Notes: generated by a model from the sequence alone, not told the origin. DNA of 64,000 nt from Massilia sp. Bi118 (GCF_918697865.1 NZ_CAKKMV010000020.1:1-64000); one strand, 5' to 3'. Shown: positions 16,956-26,265, counted from the first letter of the stretch. A program made the numbers and translations.

Positions 16956-17876
16956 TTACTTGCCCTTGCCCTTGCCCTGCACGGTGGCGCCGTCCGCCAT
17001 GGTCTGGTTGCCCATGCCCAGTTCGGCGCCGGTCGGCGGGTCGATGGACGGGTCCGACTTGGTGCGCTCGGCCATGGCGCGCAGGATGTCGATGTCCTTG
17101 GCCGGCAGCTTGACTTCGGCCTCGCCGCTGCCGCCATCCACCGCCATCTGCTTCTCGCGGTCGGTGACAAAGTCCCATTTCTCGCCCTGGTTCCAGGAGC
17201 CGCGCATTTCGCCCGGGCCCTGCGACATGTTGAAATAGGTGTCGGCAAAGCGCGGGTCGCCCGGCAGCTTCCCGGCCGGGAAGTTCGGATTCATCGAGTA
17301 CAGCGCTTTCTCGAAGGACTTCTGGTGCGCGATCTCGCGCGTCATCAGGAAGCCCAGCGCCTCCTTCACGCCCGGGTCATCGGTGCAGGCGATCAGGCGT
17401 TCGTAGACGATCTTGGCGCGCGCCTCGGCCGCGATGTTCGAGCGCAGATCGGCGCTCGGCTCACCGATCGAGTCGACATAGGCCGCGCTCCAGGGCACGC
17501 CTGCGGAGTTGATCAGCGCCGGGCCGCCGCCGTAGAGGATCTGGGTCACATGGCTGTCGTTGCCGGCGCCGTTGATCTTGCGGTACATCTCGGCGGCGCT
17601 GTCGGTGGCCTCGGCCAGCTCACCCTTGGCGGCCTTGTTCAGCATGGCGACGATGTGGCCGATGATCTCGAGGTGGCTGAGCTCTTCGGTTGCAATGTCG
17701 AACAGCATGTCCTTGCGGCCCGGATCGTCTTCGCCGACGGCCTGGGTGAAGTAGCGCATGGCCGCAGCCAGCTCGCCCTGCGGGCCGCCGAATTGTTCCA
17801 GCATGAGATTGGCCAGTCCCGGATTCGGCTCGCTGACGCGTACCGTGTACTGCAGACGTTTGTTGTGTGCAAACAT
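16956..17876 (-). CDS. Manganese (non-haem) catalase
   Basis: 306 residues from the ATG at 17876, set by GGAGGAC seven bases upstream. The ferritin-like four-helix core has the dimanganese ligands in GPQGELAAAMRYFTQA, IATEELSHLEIIGHIV, AEARAKIVYERL and TREIAHQKSFEKAL. The family turns hydrogen peroxide to water and oxygen without haem. The C-terminus is a Gly/Lys tail (VQGKGKGK). No signal peptide, so cytoplasmic. The gene is probably transcribed with the ZIP transporter downstream. Spore-coat relatives exist elsewhere, but nothing here suggests sporulation. Confidence 0.93.
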   Translation of the reverse strand: MFAHNKRLQYTVRVSEPNPGLANLMLEQFGGPQGELAAAMRYFTQAVGEDDPGRKDMLFDIATEELSHLEIIGHIVAMLNKAAKGELAEATDSAAEMYRKINGAGNDSHVTQILYGGGPALINSAGVPWSAAYVDSIGEPSADLRSNIAAEARAKIVYERLIACTDDPGVKEALGFLMTREIAHQKSFEKALYSMNPNFPAGKLPGDPRFADTYFNMSQGPGEMRGSWNQGEKWDFVTDREKQMAVDGGSGEAEVKLPAKDIDILRAMAERTKSDPSIDPPTGAELGMGNQTMADGATVQGKGKGK

Positions 17877-18147
17877 TGCCTGTCCTCCGTTTATATATGT
17901 TGGATTCGCGCGCCGGAACGCGTCCTGCCTTGCCGGCGCAGCCTGCCGGCCGCACTGTTGTGCAACCGGCCATGGCCCATCATCGCAGGCTTGCCGGCAG
18001 TGGGCATCAGCGTGTTCGCCGTGTCCGTGTAGGACGGAAAGCGACATCCAGTTGATGTAAACCAATAGCAATGTAATAATGCAATAAACGCCATTCATAG
18101 CCTGGTTCTATCGATCCGATAGCGTTTTTCCTTTCCTGTCGCTGCTC
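17877..18147. promoter_or_regulatory. Divergent promoter region with CTATCG palindrome
   Basis: 271 bp between the catalase and acetyltransferase genes. The right half is A/T-rich (AATGTAATAATGCAATAAA). At 18108-18122 there is a perfect CTATCG-ATC-CGATAG palindrome followed by CGTTTTT, 26 bp before the acetyltransferase start. It may be an operator or a short terminator. I saw no convincing coding sequence in the gap. Confidence 0.4.
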
Positions 18148-18648
18148 ATGCACACCTCCTTCACGCTCCGCGATGCCCAGCCCGCCGATGCCGCCGCCAT
18201 CGCCGCCATCTACAACCATTACGTGGCCACCACCACGATCTCGATGGAGTCCGATCCGGTCGCGCCCGAGGAGATGGCCCGGCGCATCGCCGACATCCAG
18301 GACGGCGGCCTGCCCTGGCTGGTGCTGCTCGAAGACGGCGAACTGCGCGGCTATGCCTACGCGAGCAAATGGCGCGCCCGCCCCGGCTACCGCAACTCGG
18401 TCGAGTCCAGCGTCTACGTGGCGCCGGGCCAGCGCGGCCGCGGCCACGGGCTTGCCCTTTACCGCCCGCTGCTGGCGCGCCTGCAGGGACATTTCCATAG
18501 CGTGATCGGCGGCATCGCCCTGCCGAACGCCGCCAGCATCGCCCTGCACGAACGCCTGGGCTTCCGCCAGGTGGCCTGCTTCCACGAGGTGGGCTTCAAG
18601 TTCGGCGCCTGGGTCGACGTCGGTTACTGGCAGCTGACCCTGCCCTGA
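18148..18648 (+). CDS. GNAT N-acetyltransferase, phosphinothricin/methionine-sulfone type
   Basis: 166 residues. It opens with the family start FTLRDAQPADAAAIAAIYNHYV and has the acetyl-CoA loop PGQRGRGHGLALY, then IGGIALPNAASIALHERLGF and VGYWQLTL near the end. Members acetylate phosphinothricin, methionine sulfoximine or methionine sulfone; in most environmental bacteria the sulfone/sulfoximine role is likelier than herbicide resistance. It is a single gene, upstream of a hemerythrin-like gene by 154 bp. Confidence 0.88.
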   Translation: MHTSFTLRDAQPADAAAIAAIYNHYVATTTISMESDPVAPEEMARRIADIQDGGLPWLVLLEDGELRGYAYASKWRARPGYRNSVESSVYVAPGQRGRGHGLALYRPLLARLQGHFHSVIGGIALPNAASIALHERLGFRQVACFHEVGFKFGAWVDVGYWQLTLP

Positions 18649-18802
18649 CGGGGCGGCGGACGGCACGGTTTTCCCGACTGCGGGCCTGGACGGTCCGGAC
18701 CATGGCTTCTGCGCTGACAAAGCCATGCGCCGCGCTCCTACGCGGCGGCCATGGCGTGCGCACTAACATTTGTCTATCCGACTACAACGACAGGAGAAGA
18801 TG

Positions 18803-19381
18803 ATGTTTTCTCTAAAAAAACTGAGCCCATCGATCACCGACATGATCCGCTTCGATCACTCGCATGTGATGGTGACCTTCCACCAGTACACCGGCGACAA
18901 GCGCCCGAGCGTGAAGAAGGCCCTGGCCGAGACCATCTGCGACGCCCTCGAGATCCACGCGACGCTGGAGGAAGAAATCTTCTACCCGGCGATGCGTCCG
19001 CGCGCCGCCAACCAGAAGGTGATGGAAAAGAGCGAGCCGGAGCATATGGAAATGCGCCGCCTGATCCATGAACTGCGCAATACCGACCCGCGCGACAGCC
19101 GCCACGACGAACTGGTGTTCGAACTGATGCGCGACGTCCAGCACCACGTGGCCGACGAGGAAACCGTGCTGCTGCCGGAAGCCGAGCAGACCATGACCAA
19201 GGACCGCCTGTCGGAACTGGGCACCCAGATGACCAAGCGCCGCCTGGAACTGGTGACGCCGAAGGCCGGCAAGATCGCGAAGAACACCGCGGTCGGCTTC
19301 TCCGGCAGCACCGCCGCCGTGGTCATGGGCGTGGCCGGCGCCCTGTTCGCCGCGCGCGCCTTTACCCGCAAGCCTTCCTGA
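18803..19381 (+). CDS. Hemerythrin-like (HHE) domain protein
   Basis: 192 residues from the ATG at 18803, five bases after AGGAGA; the adjoining ATG at 18800 is also possible. The HHE diiron ligands appear in FDHSHVMVTFHQY, IHATLEEEIFYPAM, EPEHMEMRRLIHEL and DVQHHVADEETVLLPEAE. A hydrophobic C-terminal segment (TAAVVMGVAGALFAARAF) could be a membrane tail. The family binds oxygen, NO or iron; the exact role is open. The neighbourhood of Mn catalase and ZIP suggests oxidative or metal stress. A hairpin separates it from the convergent GGDEF gene. Confidence 0.88.
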   Translation: MFSLKKLSPSITDMIRFDHSHVMVTFHQYTGDKRPSVKKALAETICDALEIHATLEEEIFYPAMRPRAANQKVMEKSEPEHMEMRRLIHELRNTDPRDSRHDELVFELMRDVQHHVADEETVLLPEAEQTMTKDRLSELGTQMTKRRLELVTPKAGKIAKNTAVGFSGSTAAVVMGVAGALFAARAFTRKPS

Positions 19382-19447
19382 GACCCGCGGCTTTCCGCAG
19401 CGGCCCTGCCGTTTGCGCTCCCCCGGCACGCGCTCCCGCCGTGCCAA

Positions 19448-19479
19448 GCCCGTCTTCGCGTGAATGCGCGAGGACGGGC
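19448..19479. terminator. Hairpin between convergent genes
   Basis: GCCCGTCTTCGCG (19448-19460) pairs with CGCGAGGACGGGC (19467-19479), one G-T type mismatch, 6-nt loop. There is no long T-run, but its place between convergent stops suggests a terminator. Confidence 0.6.
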
Positions 19480-19492
19480 ACCTCCTTCTTCG

Positions 19493-21877
19493 CTATGCGT
19501 GTAAAGTAACGCCGCGGGTCACCATGTCCGCCAGTCCCTGCTGCGAGAGCGCCGGGCTGAAGTAATACCCTTGCATCTGGTCGCAGTCGTGGTCGCGCAG
19601 GAAGACCATCTGCTCACGGGTTTCGACGCCCTCCGCGATCACCTTCAGTTTCAGGCTGTGGCCGAGGGCGATGATGGCGCGCGTAATCACCGAGTGGCCG
19701 TTGCTGTCGACGTTGCAGAGGAAGGAGCGGTCGATCTTGATATGGTCGACCGGAAAGGCCTGCAGCTGGCTCAGGCTCGAATAGCCGGTGCCGAAATCGT
19801 CGATCGACAGGCGCACGCCGAGCTTCTTGAGGTGGGCCATCACTTCCTTGGCTTCCTCGGGGCGCTCCATCAGCAGGCTTTCGGTCACCTCCAGCTCCAG
19901 GCAGGACGGCGGCACATCGTGGCGGCGCAGGCTGTCCGCCAGGCGGTCGACGAACTGGCGCTGGCGCAGCTGGCGCAGCGACAGGTTGACCGAGATGACG
20001 AAGTCGTCGATGCCCTGCCGATGCAGGGCCTGCAGCGCGCCGCAGGCCTCGTCGATCACCCATTCGCCCAGCGGGACAATGAGGCCGGTCTGCTCGGCCA
20101 CCGGGATGAAGCTGTCCGGCCCCATCAGGCCATGTTCGGGGTGGTTCCAGCGTACCAGCGCCTCGGCGCCCACCATCCTGCCGCTGCGCAGGTCGACCTT
20201 GGGCTGGTAGCCCAGCACCATTTCATGGTTGCCGATCGCGCGGCCCAGGCTGGCCTCGAGCAGCAGGTGCTCGTGCACCAGGCGGTTCAACTCGGTCGAG
20301 AAGAACTGGCAGTTGTTTTTGCCCAGGCTCTTGGCGTGGTACATGGCGGCGTCCGCGGCGCGCATCACCTTGTCGACCGAGCCGCCGTCGCGCGGGAACA
20401 GCGCCACGCCGATGCTGGTGCCGGACACCACCTCCTTGCCGTCCAGGAGCATCGGCCGTGCGACGCTGCGGCGCACCCGTTCGACCAGGTCGGCCACCTG
20501 TTCCGGACTGCCCTGGTCGCAGATCACCAGCACGAATTCATCGCCGCCGACCCGCGCCACGGTGTCTTCCTCGCGCATGTTGGCGCGCAGGCGTTCGGCC
20601 GTTTCGCGCAGCACGGCGTCGCCGATGTCGTGGCCCAGGTTGTCGTTGATGTGCTTGAAGTTATCGAGGTCCAGGAAAGCCAGCGCGCCCACCGTGTGGT
20701 TGCGCGTCGCATGCTGGATGGCCTGCTTGAGGCGCTCCTGCAGCAGGGTACGGTTGGCCAGTCCGGTCAGGGGGTCGTGGTGGGCCAGGTGGTGCAGGCG
20801 GCGCTCGTAGTGGCGGGCCTCGGTGACGTCGTTGATCACGGCCACGAAGTGGGTGACTTCGCCGTCGGCGTTCATCACCGGATCGATGCGCAGGTCGTTG
20901 TAGAACACCTCGCCGTTCTTGCGCGCATTGCGCAGCACCGAACGCACGCTCTGCTTCTTGCGCAGGGCCTCGTGGATGCGCTTGTGCTCGCCGCTGTCAC
21001 AGCCTTCGATGCGCATGAAGCGCGGGTCGCGGCCCTTGATCTCGGCCAGATCATAGCCGGTGATGCGTTCGAAGGCCGGGTTGACGTATTCGATGCGGTT
21101 GTTCGGGCCGTCGCAGCAGGTGATGCAGATCGCGTTCACGCTGGCGAAGATGGCGCGCTCGCGCACCTTCAGCACGTGTTCCGCCTCCTTGCGCATGGTG
21201 ATATCGAGCCCGGTGCCGAACACGCATGGCAGGCTGCCGACGCTGGTGCGCGCGCACTGGAACAGGTAGCTGGTGCGCTTGCCGTGGCGGCCGACCAGCT
21301 CCGCCTCGTGCCAGGAGGAGCCGTGCTCGAAGGCGTCCAGGATCTTCTGCACGATCGCGGCCCGGCTGGTCTCGTCGAAGAAGTACTTCACCTCGACCGT
21401 CGGCAGGTCCTCGCTCGGCATCTCCAGCGCTTCCTCGAGCTGGTGGTTCCAGAGCAACAGGCGGCCGCTCTGGTCGATCACATAGAACACGCAAGGCAGG
21501 CCTTCGATGATGTCGTTGACCGGCAGGTCCTGGATCAGCGCATAGCGCGAGGGCGCGGTGGCCCCGCGCGGCACCACGATGACGCTGTAGCTGCCCTGCT
21601 GTTCGAGGTCCAGCGACTGCGGGGCAACCGTCACGCGCACCGGCACGCGGCGGCCATCCGCGCACACCAGGCAGCCTGCGCTGTCCTGGTCGACGCGCGC
21701 CTGGATCGATGCGTTTTTGCCCGCGCTGTCCTCGAATTCGACCAGATCGGCGAGCGTACGGCCGCGCATCTCGGCGGCGGTGTAGCCGGCGAGCTTTTCG
21801 CATGCCCGGTTCCAGCTCGTGATCGCGCCGCTGGCATCCGCGACGAAGACCGCGAGCGGCAGTGGAGAGAGATTCAA
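19493..21877 (-). CDS. PAS-GGDEF-EAL cyclic-di-GMP signalling protein
   Basis: About 794 residues from a TTG at 21877, chosen because AGGAGA lies five bases before it; a GTG at 21928 lacks a ribosome site. Three PAS-type regions occupy about 1-370 (SPLPLAVFVADASGAITSWN, VFYVIDQSGRLLLWN, CDGPNNRIEYVNPAFERITG). The diguanylate cyclase domain has RVGGDEFVLVI and the phosphodiesterase domain has GAEALVRW, ISVNLSLRQL, DDFGTGYSSLS, HIKIDRSF and IAEGVET. Both catalytic signatures look intact, so net activity is unknown. There are no membrane helices; sensing is through the PAS domains. It is monocistronic. Confidence 0.92.
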   Translation of the reverse strand: MNLSPLPLAVFVADASGAITSWNRACEKLAGYTAAEMRGRTLADLVEFEDSAGKNASIQARVDQDSAGCLVCADGRRVPVRVTVAPQSLDLEQQGSYSVIVVPRGATAPSRYALIQDLPVNDIIEGLPCVFYVIDQSGRLLLWNHQLEEALEMPSEDLPTVEVKYFFDETSRAAIVQKILDAFEHGSSWHEAELVGRHGKRTSYLFQCARTSVGSLPCVFGTGLDITMRKEAEHVLKVRERAIFASVNAICITCCDGPNNRIEYVNPAFERITGYDLAEIKGRDPRFMRIEGCDSGEHKRIHEALRKKQSVRSVLRNARKNGEVFYNDLRIDPVMNADGEVTHFVAVINDVTEARHYERRLHHLAHHDPLTGLANRTLLQERLKQAIQHATRNHTVGALAFLDLDNFKHINDNLGHDIGDAVLRETAERLRANMREEDTVARVGGDEFVLVICDQGSPEQVADLVERVRRSVARPMLLDGKEVVSGTSIGVALFPRDGGSVDKVMRAADAAMYHAKSLGKNNCQFFSTELNRLVHEHLLLEASLGRAIGNHEMVLGYQPKVDLRSGRMVGAEALVRWNHPEHGLMGPDSFIPVAEQTGLIVPLGEWVIDEACGALQALHRQGIDDFVISVNLSLRQLRQRQFVDRLADSLRRHDVPPSCLELEVTESLLMERPEEAKEVMAHLKKLGVRLSIDDFGTGYSSLSQLQAFPVDHIKIDRSFLCNVDSNGHSVITRAIIALGHSLKLKVIAEGVETREQMVFLRDHDCDQMQGYYFSPALSQQGLADMVTRGVTLHA

Positions 21878-21961
21878 GACGTTCTCCTGATCCAGACTAC
21901 CTGGGAGAACAATGATACGCCGCCACACGCCTGTTGGCGCGCGATACGTTCCAGCGCCCGC

Positions 21962-22717
21962 CTAGCGCCCCATCCACCCCAGCAGCAAGGGCACCAGCCA
22001 GGGCGCGAAGATTGCCGTCAGCACGCCGTTCAGGCCCATCCCGAGGCCCGCGTAGGCGCCCATCTCCGGACTGACCTGGAAGGCGCGCGCGGTGCCGATG
22101 CCGTGCGCGGCCACGCCCAGCGCCAGCCCGCGCGCGGCATGCGATTCGATCCGCAGGGCGTTCAACAAGAACCTTGCAGTGATGGCCCCGAAGATGCCGG
22201 TGCCGATCACCAGCACCGCGGTCAGCGCCGGGATCCCGCCCAGGTGTTCCGAAACCGCCATCGCGATCGGCGTGGTGGCCGACTTCGGCGCAATGGTGCG
22301 CGCCAGCTCGGGCGAGGCGCCCAGCATGACGGCCACCACGACCGCGGTCACGATCGCCGCCACGCAGCCGCAGACCAGCGCGCAGGCCAGCGGGAACAGG
22401 CTGCGGCGCAGGCGCGGCATCTGGCGCGCGAGCGGCAGCGCCAGTGCCACCGTGGCCGGGCCGAGCAGGAAGTGGACGAACTGGGCGCCGGCAAAGTAGC
22501 GCTGGTAGGACATGCCGCTCGCGACCAGCACCAGGCTGATGAGGGCGATCGCGATCGCCACCGGGTTCGCCAGCGGCGACATGCCGCAGCGTACATAGAC
22601 CCAGTGCGCGAACACATAGGCGCACAGGGTCAGCGTGAGACCGAGCAGCGGCGAGGCGGACAGGTAGACCCAGAAGTGGGTCAGCTCTTCGAAGCCCAGT
22701 TCATTAAAACTAAACAT
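21962..22717 (-). CDS. lrgB: LrgB/CidB-family membrane protein
   Basis: 251 residues, about eight hydrophobic helices. Family landmarks: FLLGPATVALALPL, PKSATTPIAMAVSEHLGG and AAHGIGTARAF. It works with LrgA as a holin/antiholin-like or small-metabolite export pair affecting murein hydrolase activity and carbon overflow. The start overlaps the lrgA stop by eight bases, so translation is coupled. Confidence 0.92.
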   Translation of the reverse strand: MFSFNELGFEELTHFWVYLSASPLLGLTLTLCAYVFAHWVYVRCGMSPLANPVAIAIALISLVLVASGMSYQRYFAGAQFVHFLLGPATVALALPLARQMPRLRRSLFPLACALVCGCVAAIVTAVVVAVMLGASPELARTIAPKSATTPIAMAVSEHLGGIPALTAVLVIGTGIFGAITARFLLNALRIESHAARGLALGVAAHGIGTARAFQVSPEMGAYAGLGMGLNGVLTAIFAPWLVPLLLGWMGR

Positions 22718-23075
22718 CCTTCCGCTCCGGCGCCGGCTTGGCGCGCGGCATCAGGCTTTGAAGGACGAGCGCCGTGAGAGCCAGCGTGACCAGGGTGCTG
22801 GCCACCACCGAAGCCGCGATCGCCAGCCACTGCCCGCTGCCGCTCGAGGCCGCGACGACGATGCCGACCCCGGCCGGCACGAACAGCAGGGACAGGTGGC
22901 GCAGCAGCTCATTGGCGCCGCTCTCCACGACTTCCTGCAGGCGCGGAAAGGCGACCAGGGCAGCCAGCAGGAGCAGCATGCCGGTCACCGGGCCAGGCAC
23001 GGGCCAGCCGAACAGGAACACCAGGCCTTCGCCCAGGCATTGGAACACCAGCAGGACGGCAAACGCTTGCAGCAA
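22710..23075 (-). CDS. lrgA: LrgA/CidA-family holin-like protein
   Basis: 121 residues and four helices. The start is TTG at 23075 with GGAGAAAATC directly upstream. Landmarks: PVPGPVTGMLLLLAAL and LSLLFVPAGVGIV, typical of LrgA/CidA. It is the partner of lrgB downstream. No adjacent LytSR or CidR regulator is seen. Confidence 0.9.
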   Translation of the reverse strand: MLQAFAVLLVFQCLGEGLVFLFGWPVPGPVTGMLLLLAALVAFPRLQEVVESGANELLRHLSLLFVPAGVGIVVAASSGSGQWLAIAASVVASTLVTLALTALVLQSLMPRAKPAPERKDV

Positions 23076-23110
23076 GATTTTCTCCGGATCGGGTCGATCC
23101 GGCGAGGATA

Positions 23111-23943
23111 TCAGAAGCGGCGGGTAAGGCTCAGCACCATCGCGCGGCGGCCGGCACTGGCGGCCCAGGGCCGGCCATCGGCCCGCACGTTGCCGGTGCT
23201 GTAGCGGTCGTAGATGCTGGTGCCGCCGCCCCCCCGATCGCGCGGGTCAGGTTCAGGGCCACCAGCCAGCCGCCTTCCAGCCGGGTGCTGAGGCCGGCCG
23301 CGAGGTCGCGCCAGTTCCAGACGCCATTGCCGGCGCCGGCCACGCGGCCATCGCCGGCGTGCAGCTTGAGCAGCAGGCCCGGGCCGAATTCGTGCCTGGC
23401 GCCGAGGTCGAGATAGCCGGTGCCGCGCGCGTCGGCGACGCCGAAGAAGTCGCGGGTGAACGTGTAGTTATATCTGGCGTAGACCGCCTTCCAGCTCAGG
23501 CCGGCCGCCAGCTCGCCGTAATCGAAGCCGATGCTGCTGCCCGGCACGCGCGCGCCCGGATAGTGGTACCAGGTGGCGCGGGCGCTGTAGCCGAGGTCCC
23601 CGACCGTGCGGCTATAGCCGGCGTAGACGTCCATTTCGAGCGAGCCGTTGTCGATGAAGCGGTCGTCGACGGTGGAAGTCCAGGCGCCGGCGCGCCAGCC
23701 GTCCGGGCGCACGTAGTCGATGCCGGCCTGCAGCGCGGGCCGCCCCCAGCTCTGGCGGATGCCGCGCGAAACGTACTGCGAAGCGACGGTGACGCGCGCG
23801 CTCAGCGGCGCCGGTGCGAGGGCGGATTCGATGGCGGCGGCGTAGGGGCCGGTGCTGGGTGCGACGTCGGCGGCATGGGCCAGCGGCATGACGGCCGCAA
23901 GCAGCAAGGCTGCGCAGGGCGCGAGCCGGAGTGCTGGATGCAT
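23111..23943 (-). CDS. TorF-family putative porin, frameshifted in a 7-G tract
   Basis: From the ATG at 23943 a signal peptide ends PLAHA-ADVAP, and the barrel follows (VTVASQYVSRGIRQSWGRPA, TATWYHYPGA-like strands, LDLGARHEFGPG). This is the TIGR02001/TorF type of outer-membrane protein. Near the 3' end the coding strand has seven G in a row (plus-strand 23229-23235). As read, the frame drifts into APASTTATAP and stops at 23131. Adding one G restores GGGGTSIYDRYSTGN...MVLSLTRRF with the C-terminal Phe expected of a barrel, and a stop at 23111-23113. The coordinates given assume that restored frame. The break is either a slippage variant or a sequencing error. Confidence 0.8.
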
Positions 23944-24136
23944 GGGATTGTCCGTGTGGGGTGGCGTGGAGAGATTCCACACGGCAATTCTAGAAGGATC
24001 AGCGGCGGATTTGCGCGGATCGGGGGTGAAAAACTACCGGAAATGCGGCTATGCGGTGCGCATACAACACTTTTGGTAGTGAACGATGACGAACTGAAAA
24101 TACAGCTTGGCTACATTGGGCCCTGCGGCCCCAATA

Positions 24137-24244
24137 CGTCATTCCCGCGGAAGCGGGAATCCATACTGAGCAACCGATGTCCGAACCGGCAGCATTGCGG
24201 CTTCGCCACATTCAGCATGGATTCCCGCTTTCGCGGGAATGACG
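24137..24244. repeat. Dispersed palindromic element, copy B
   Basis: About 108 bp, same plan as copy A: CGTCATTCCCGCG... on the left and its inverted partner (...CGCGGGAATGACG) on the right, around a variable 50-bp centre. It ends six bases before the hppD stop, so it may act as that gene's 3' processing or termination signal. Confidence 0.85.
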
Positions 24245-24249
24245 GCAAA

Positions 24250-25329
24250 TCACGCCGCCGTCTTCAAGGCCCCACGCTTCAACTGATCCCGCTCCATCGA
24301 CTCGAACAGCGCCTTGAAATTCCCCTCGCCAAAGCCCTCATCCCCCTTGCGCTGGATGAACTCGAAGAACACCGGCCCCAACTGGTTCTCCGAGAAGATC
24401 TGCAGCAGCAGGCGTTTGGAACCGTCTTCGACCTTGCCATCGACCAGCAGGCCGCGCGCTTTCAGGGCGCCGACGTCTTCGCCGTGGCCAGGCAGGCGGG
24501 CTTCGAGCATTTCGTAATAGGTTTCCGGCGGCGCCGCCATCAGCGGGATGCCGGCGGCGCGCAGGCCGTCGACGGTGGCGAAGATGTCTTCCGTCAGCAG
24601 GGCGATGTGCTGGATGCCTTCGCCGTTGAAGCGCAGCAGGAATTCCTCGATCTGGCCGCCGCCGGTCTTCGATTCCTCGTTCAGCGGAATGCGGATCTTG
24701 CCGTCCGGCGCGGTCATCGCCTTCGAGGTCAGGCCGGTGTATTCACCCTGGATGTCGAAGTAGCGGATCTCGCGGAAGTTGAACAGCTTCTCGTAGAAGC
24801 CGGCCCAGTAAGCCATGCGGCCGCGATAGACGTTGTGGGTCAGGTGGTCGATGATCTGCAGGCCGTGTCCCTGCGGATGACGATCCACGCCCTCGATGAA
24901 TTCGAAGTCGATGTCATAGATGGACTTGCCGTCCTCGAAGCGGTCGATCAGGTACAGCGGCGCGCCGCCGATGCCCTTGATGGCCGGCAGGCGCAGTTCC
25001 ATCGGGCCGGTCGGGATCTCCAGCGGGATCGCGCCCAGTTCCAGCGCGCGGGCGTAAGCCTTGTGCGCATCCCTGACGCGGAAGGCCATGCCGCAGGCCG
25101 AGGCGCCGTGCTCGGCCGCGAAATAGGCGGCGGCGCTTTTCGGCTCGTTGTTGACGATGAAGTTGATCTCGCCCTGGCGATACAGCACCACGTCCTTCGA
25201 GCGGTGGACGGCCACCCTGGTGAAGCCCAGTTTCTCGAAGATCGGCTCGAGCATGCCCGGGGTCGGCGAAGCGAATTCCACGAACTCGAAGCCCATCAGG
25301 CCCATCGGATTCTCAAACAGGTCAGCCAT
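24250..25329 (-). CDS. hppD: 4-hydroxyphenylpyruvate dioxygenase
   Basis: 359 residues from an ATG with GAGGAC upstream. Two vicinal-oxygen-chelate halves; the iron site is His in IDHLTHNVYRG, His in GEGIQHIALLTED and Glu in GPVFFEFIQRKGDEGFGEGN, followed by the closing helix FKALFESMERDQ. It converts 4-hydroxyphenylpyruvate to homogentisate in tyrosine breakdown. The upstream LysR gene is on the same strand 30 bp away; hmgA, the next enzyme, diverges from that regulator. Confidence 0.96.
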   Translation of the reverse strand: MADLFENPMGLMGFEFVEFASPTPGMLEPIFEKLGFTRVAVHRSKDVVLYRQGEINFIVNNEPKSAAAYFAAEHGASACGMAFRVRDAHKAYARALELGAIPLEIPTGPMELRLPAIKGIGGAPLYLIDRFEDGKSIYDIDFEFIEGVDRHPQGHGLQIIDHLTHNVYRGRMAYWAGFYEKLFNFREIRYFDIQGEYTGLTSKAMTAPDGKIRIPLNEESKTGGGQIEEFLLRFNGEGIQHIALLTEDIFATVDGLRAAGIPLMAAPPETYYEMLEARLPGHGEDVGALKARGLLVDGKVEDGSKRLLLQIFSENQLGPVFFEFIQRKGDEGFGEGNFKALFESMERDQLKRGALKTAA

Positions 25330-25359
25330 TGTCTTGTCCTCTATCTCATTAGTTATGTA

Positions 25360-26265
25360 CTACTCCGCGAACACGTCCGCGATCAGTCCCCGCAGCCACT
25401 GGACGCCGGGGTCATGGTTGAAGCGCCGGTGCCAGAACACGTTGGTCTGCAGGGTCGGCAGCTCCAGCGGCGGCGTAATCCATTTCAAACCGAACGGCGC
25501 CGCCGCGCTTTCCGCCAGCTTCTGCGGCACCGTCACCACCAGGTCGGAGCCAGCCACGATATACGGCACCGCGGTGAAATGCGGCACCCTGAATCTCGCC
25601 TGGGCCGTCACGCCGGCCTTCTCGAGCAGCGCGTTGATCCGGTCGTAGGGGCTCTGGGCCGCGTCCACGATCAGATGCGTCGCCTGCACGAAGCGCGCCA
25701 GGTCCACCGCGCCCGCCGCCAGCGGATGCCCCTTGCGGAACATGCTGACGAAAGGCTGCCGGAACAGCTGGCGCTGGTACAAGGCCTCCGACACCTCCTC
25801 GAAGGCGCCGATTGCCAGGTCTACCCTGCCCGTCTCCATGTCGTCCTTCAGCGTCAGCGGATTCGCCCGCCGCGACGCGATCTCCACGCTCGGCGCAAGC
25901 GCGCGGCAGCGCTCGATCAGCACCGGCATGAAGTAGACCTCGCCGACGTCGGTCATCGCCAGCGTGAAGCGGCGCGTGCTCGTCGCTGGCTCGAAGCGGC
26001 TGCGCTGGCTCAGCGCCAGGGCGACCTGGGCCATCGCGGCGCCGATCGGCTCGGCCATCTGCTGCGCCAGCGGCGTCGGCTGCATGCCGTGCGCGGTACG
26101 CACGAACAATTCGTCGCCGAAGGTACGGCGCAGGCGCGCCAGCGCATTGCTGACGGCAGACTGGGTCAGGCCGAGGCGGCGCGCCGCGCCCGAAATCTGG
26201 CGCTCGCGGTAGACCTCCTGGAACACGGACAACAGGTTCAGGTCGATGCTAGACGGTTCGATCAT
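25360..26265 (-). CDS. LysR-family regulator of tyrosine/homogentisate catabolism
   Basis: 301 residues. The N-terminal winged helix is IDLNLLSVFQEVYRERQ, ISGAARRLGLTQSAVSNALA and RLRRTFGDELFVRT, and an inducer-binding domain follows (FTLAMTDVGEVYFMPVLIE). Placed between hppD (same strand, downstream) and hmgA (divergent), it is almost surely the pathway regulator. The inducer is unknown; homogentisate or an aromatic keto acid would fit. Confidence 0.92.
   Translation of the reverse strand: MIEPSSIDLNLLSVFQEVYRERQISGAARRLGLTQSAVSNALARLRRTFGDELFVRTAHGMQPTPLAQQMAEPIGAAMAQVALALSQRSRFEPATSTRRFTLAMTDVGEVYFMPVLIERCRALAPSVEIASRRANPLTLKDDMETGRVDLAIGAFEEVSEALYQRQLFRQPFVSMFRKGHPLAAGAVDLARFVQATHLIVDAAQSPYDRINALLEKAGVTAQARFRVPHFTAVPYIVAGSDLVVTVPQKLAESAAAPFGLKWITPPLELPTLQTNVFWHRRFNHDPGVQWLRGLIADVFAE

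Noticed and set aside
14652..18032. Open frame of more than 1100 codons on the plus strand across the EAL, ZIP and catalase genes
   Set aside because: It runs through three well-supported genes on either strand, is Arg/Pro/Ala-rich without domains, and is an effect of high GC.
18100..18130. Small-RNA terminator (CTATCG palindrome plus T5)
   Set aside because: No plus-strand promoter or transcript start could be pointed to upstream; kept only as a palindrome in the regulatory gap.
19571..22777. Plus-strand frame of about 1070 codons opposite the PAS-GGDEF-EAL gene
   Set aside because: Antisense shadow; the minus-strand gene has intact GGDEF and EAL motifs.
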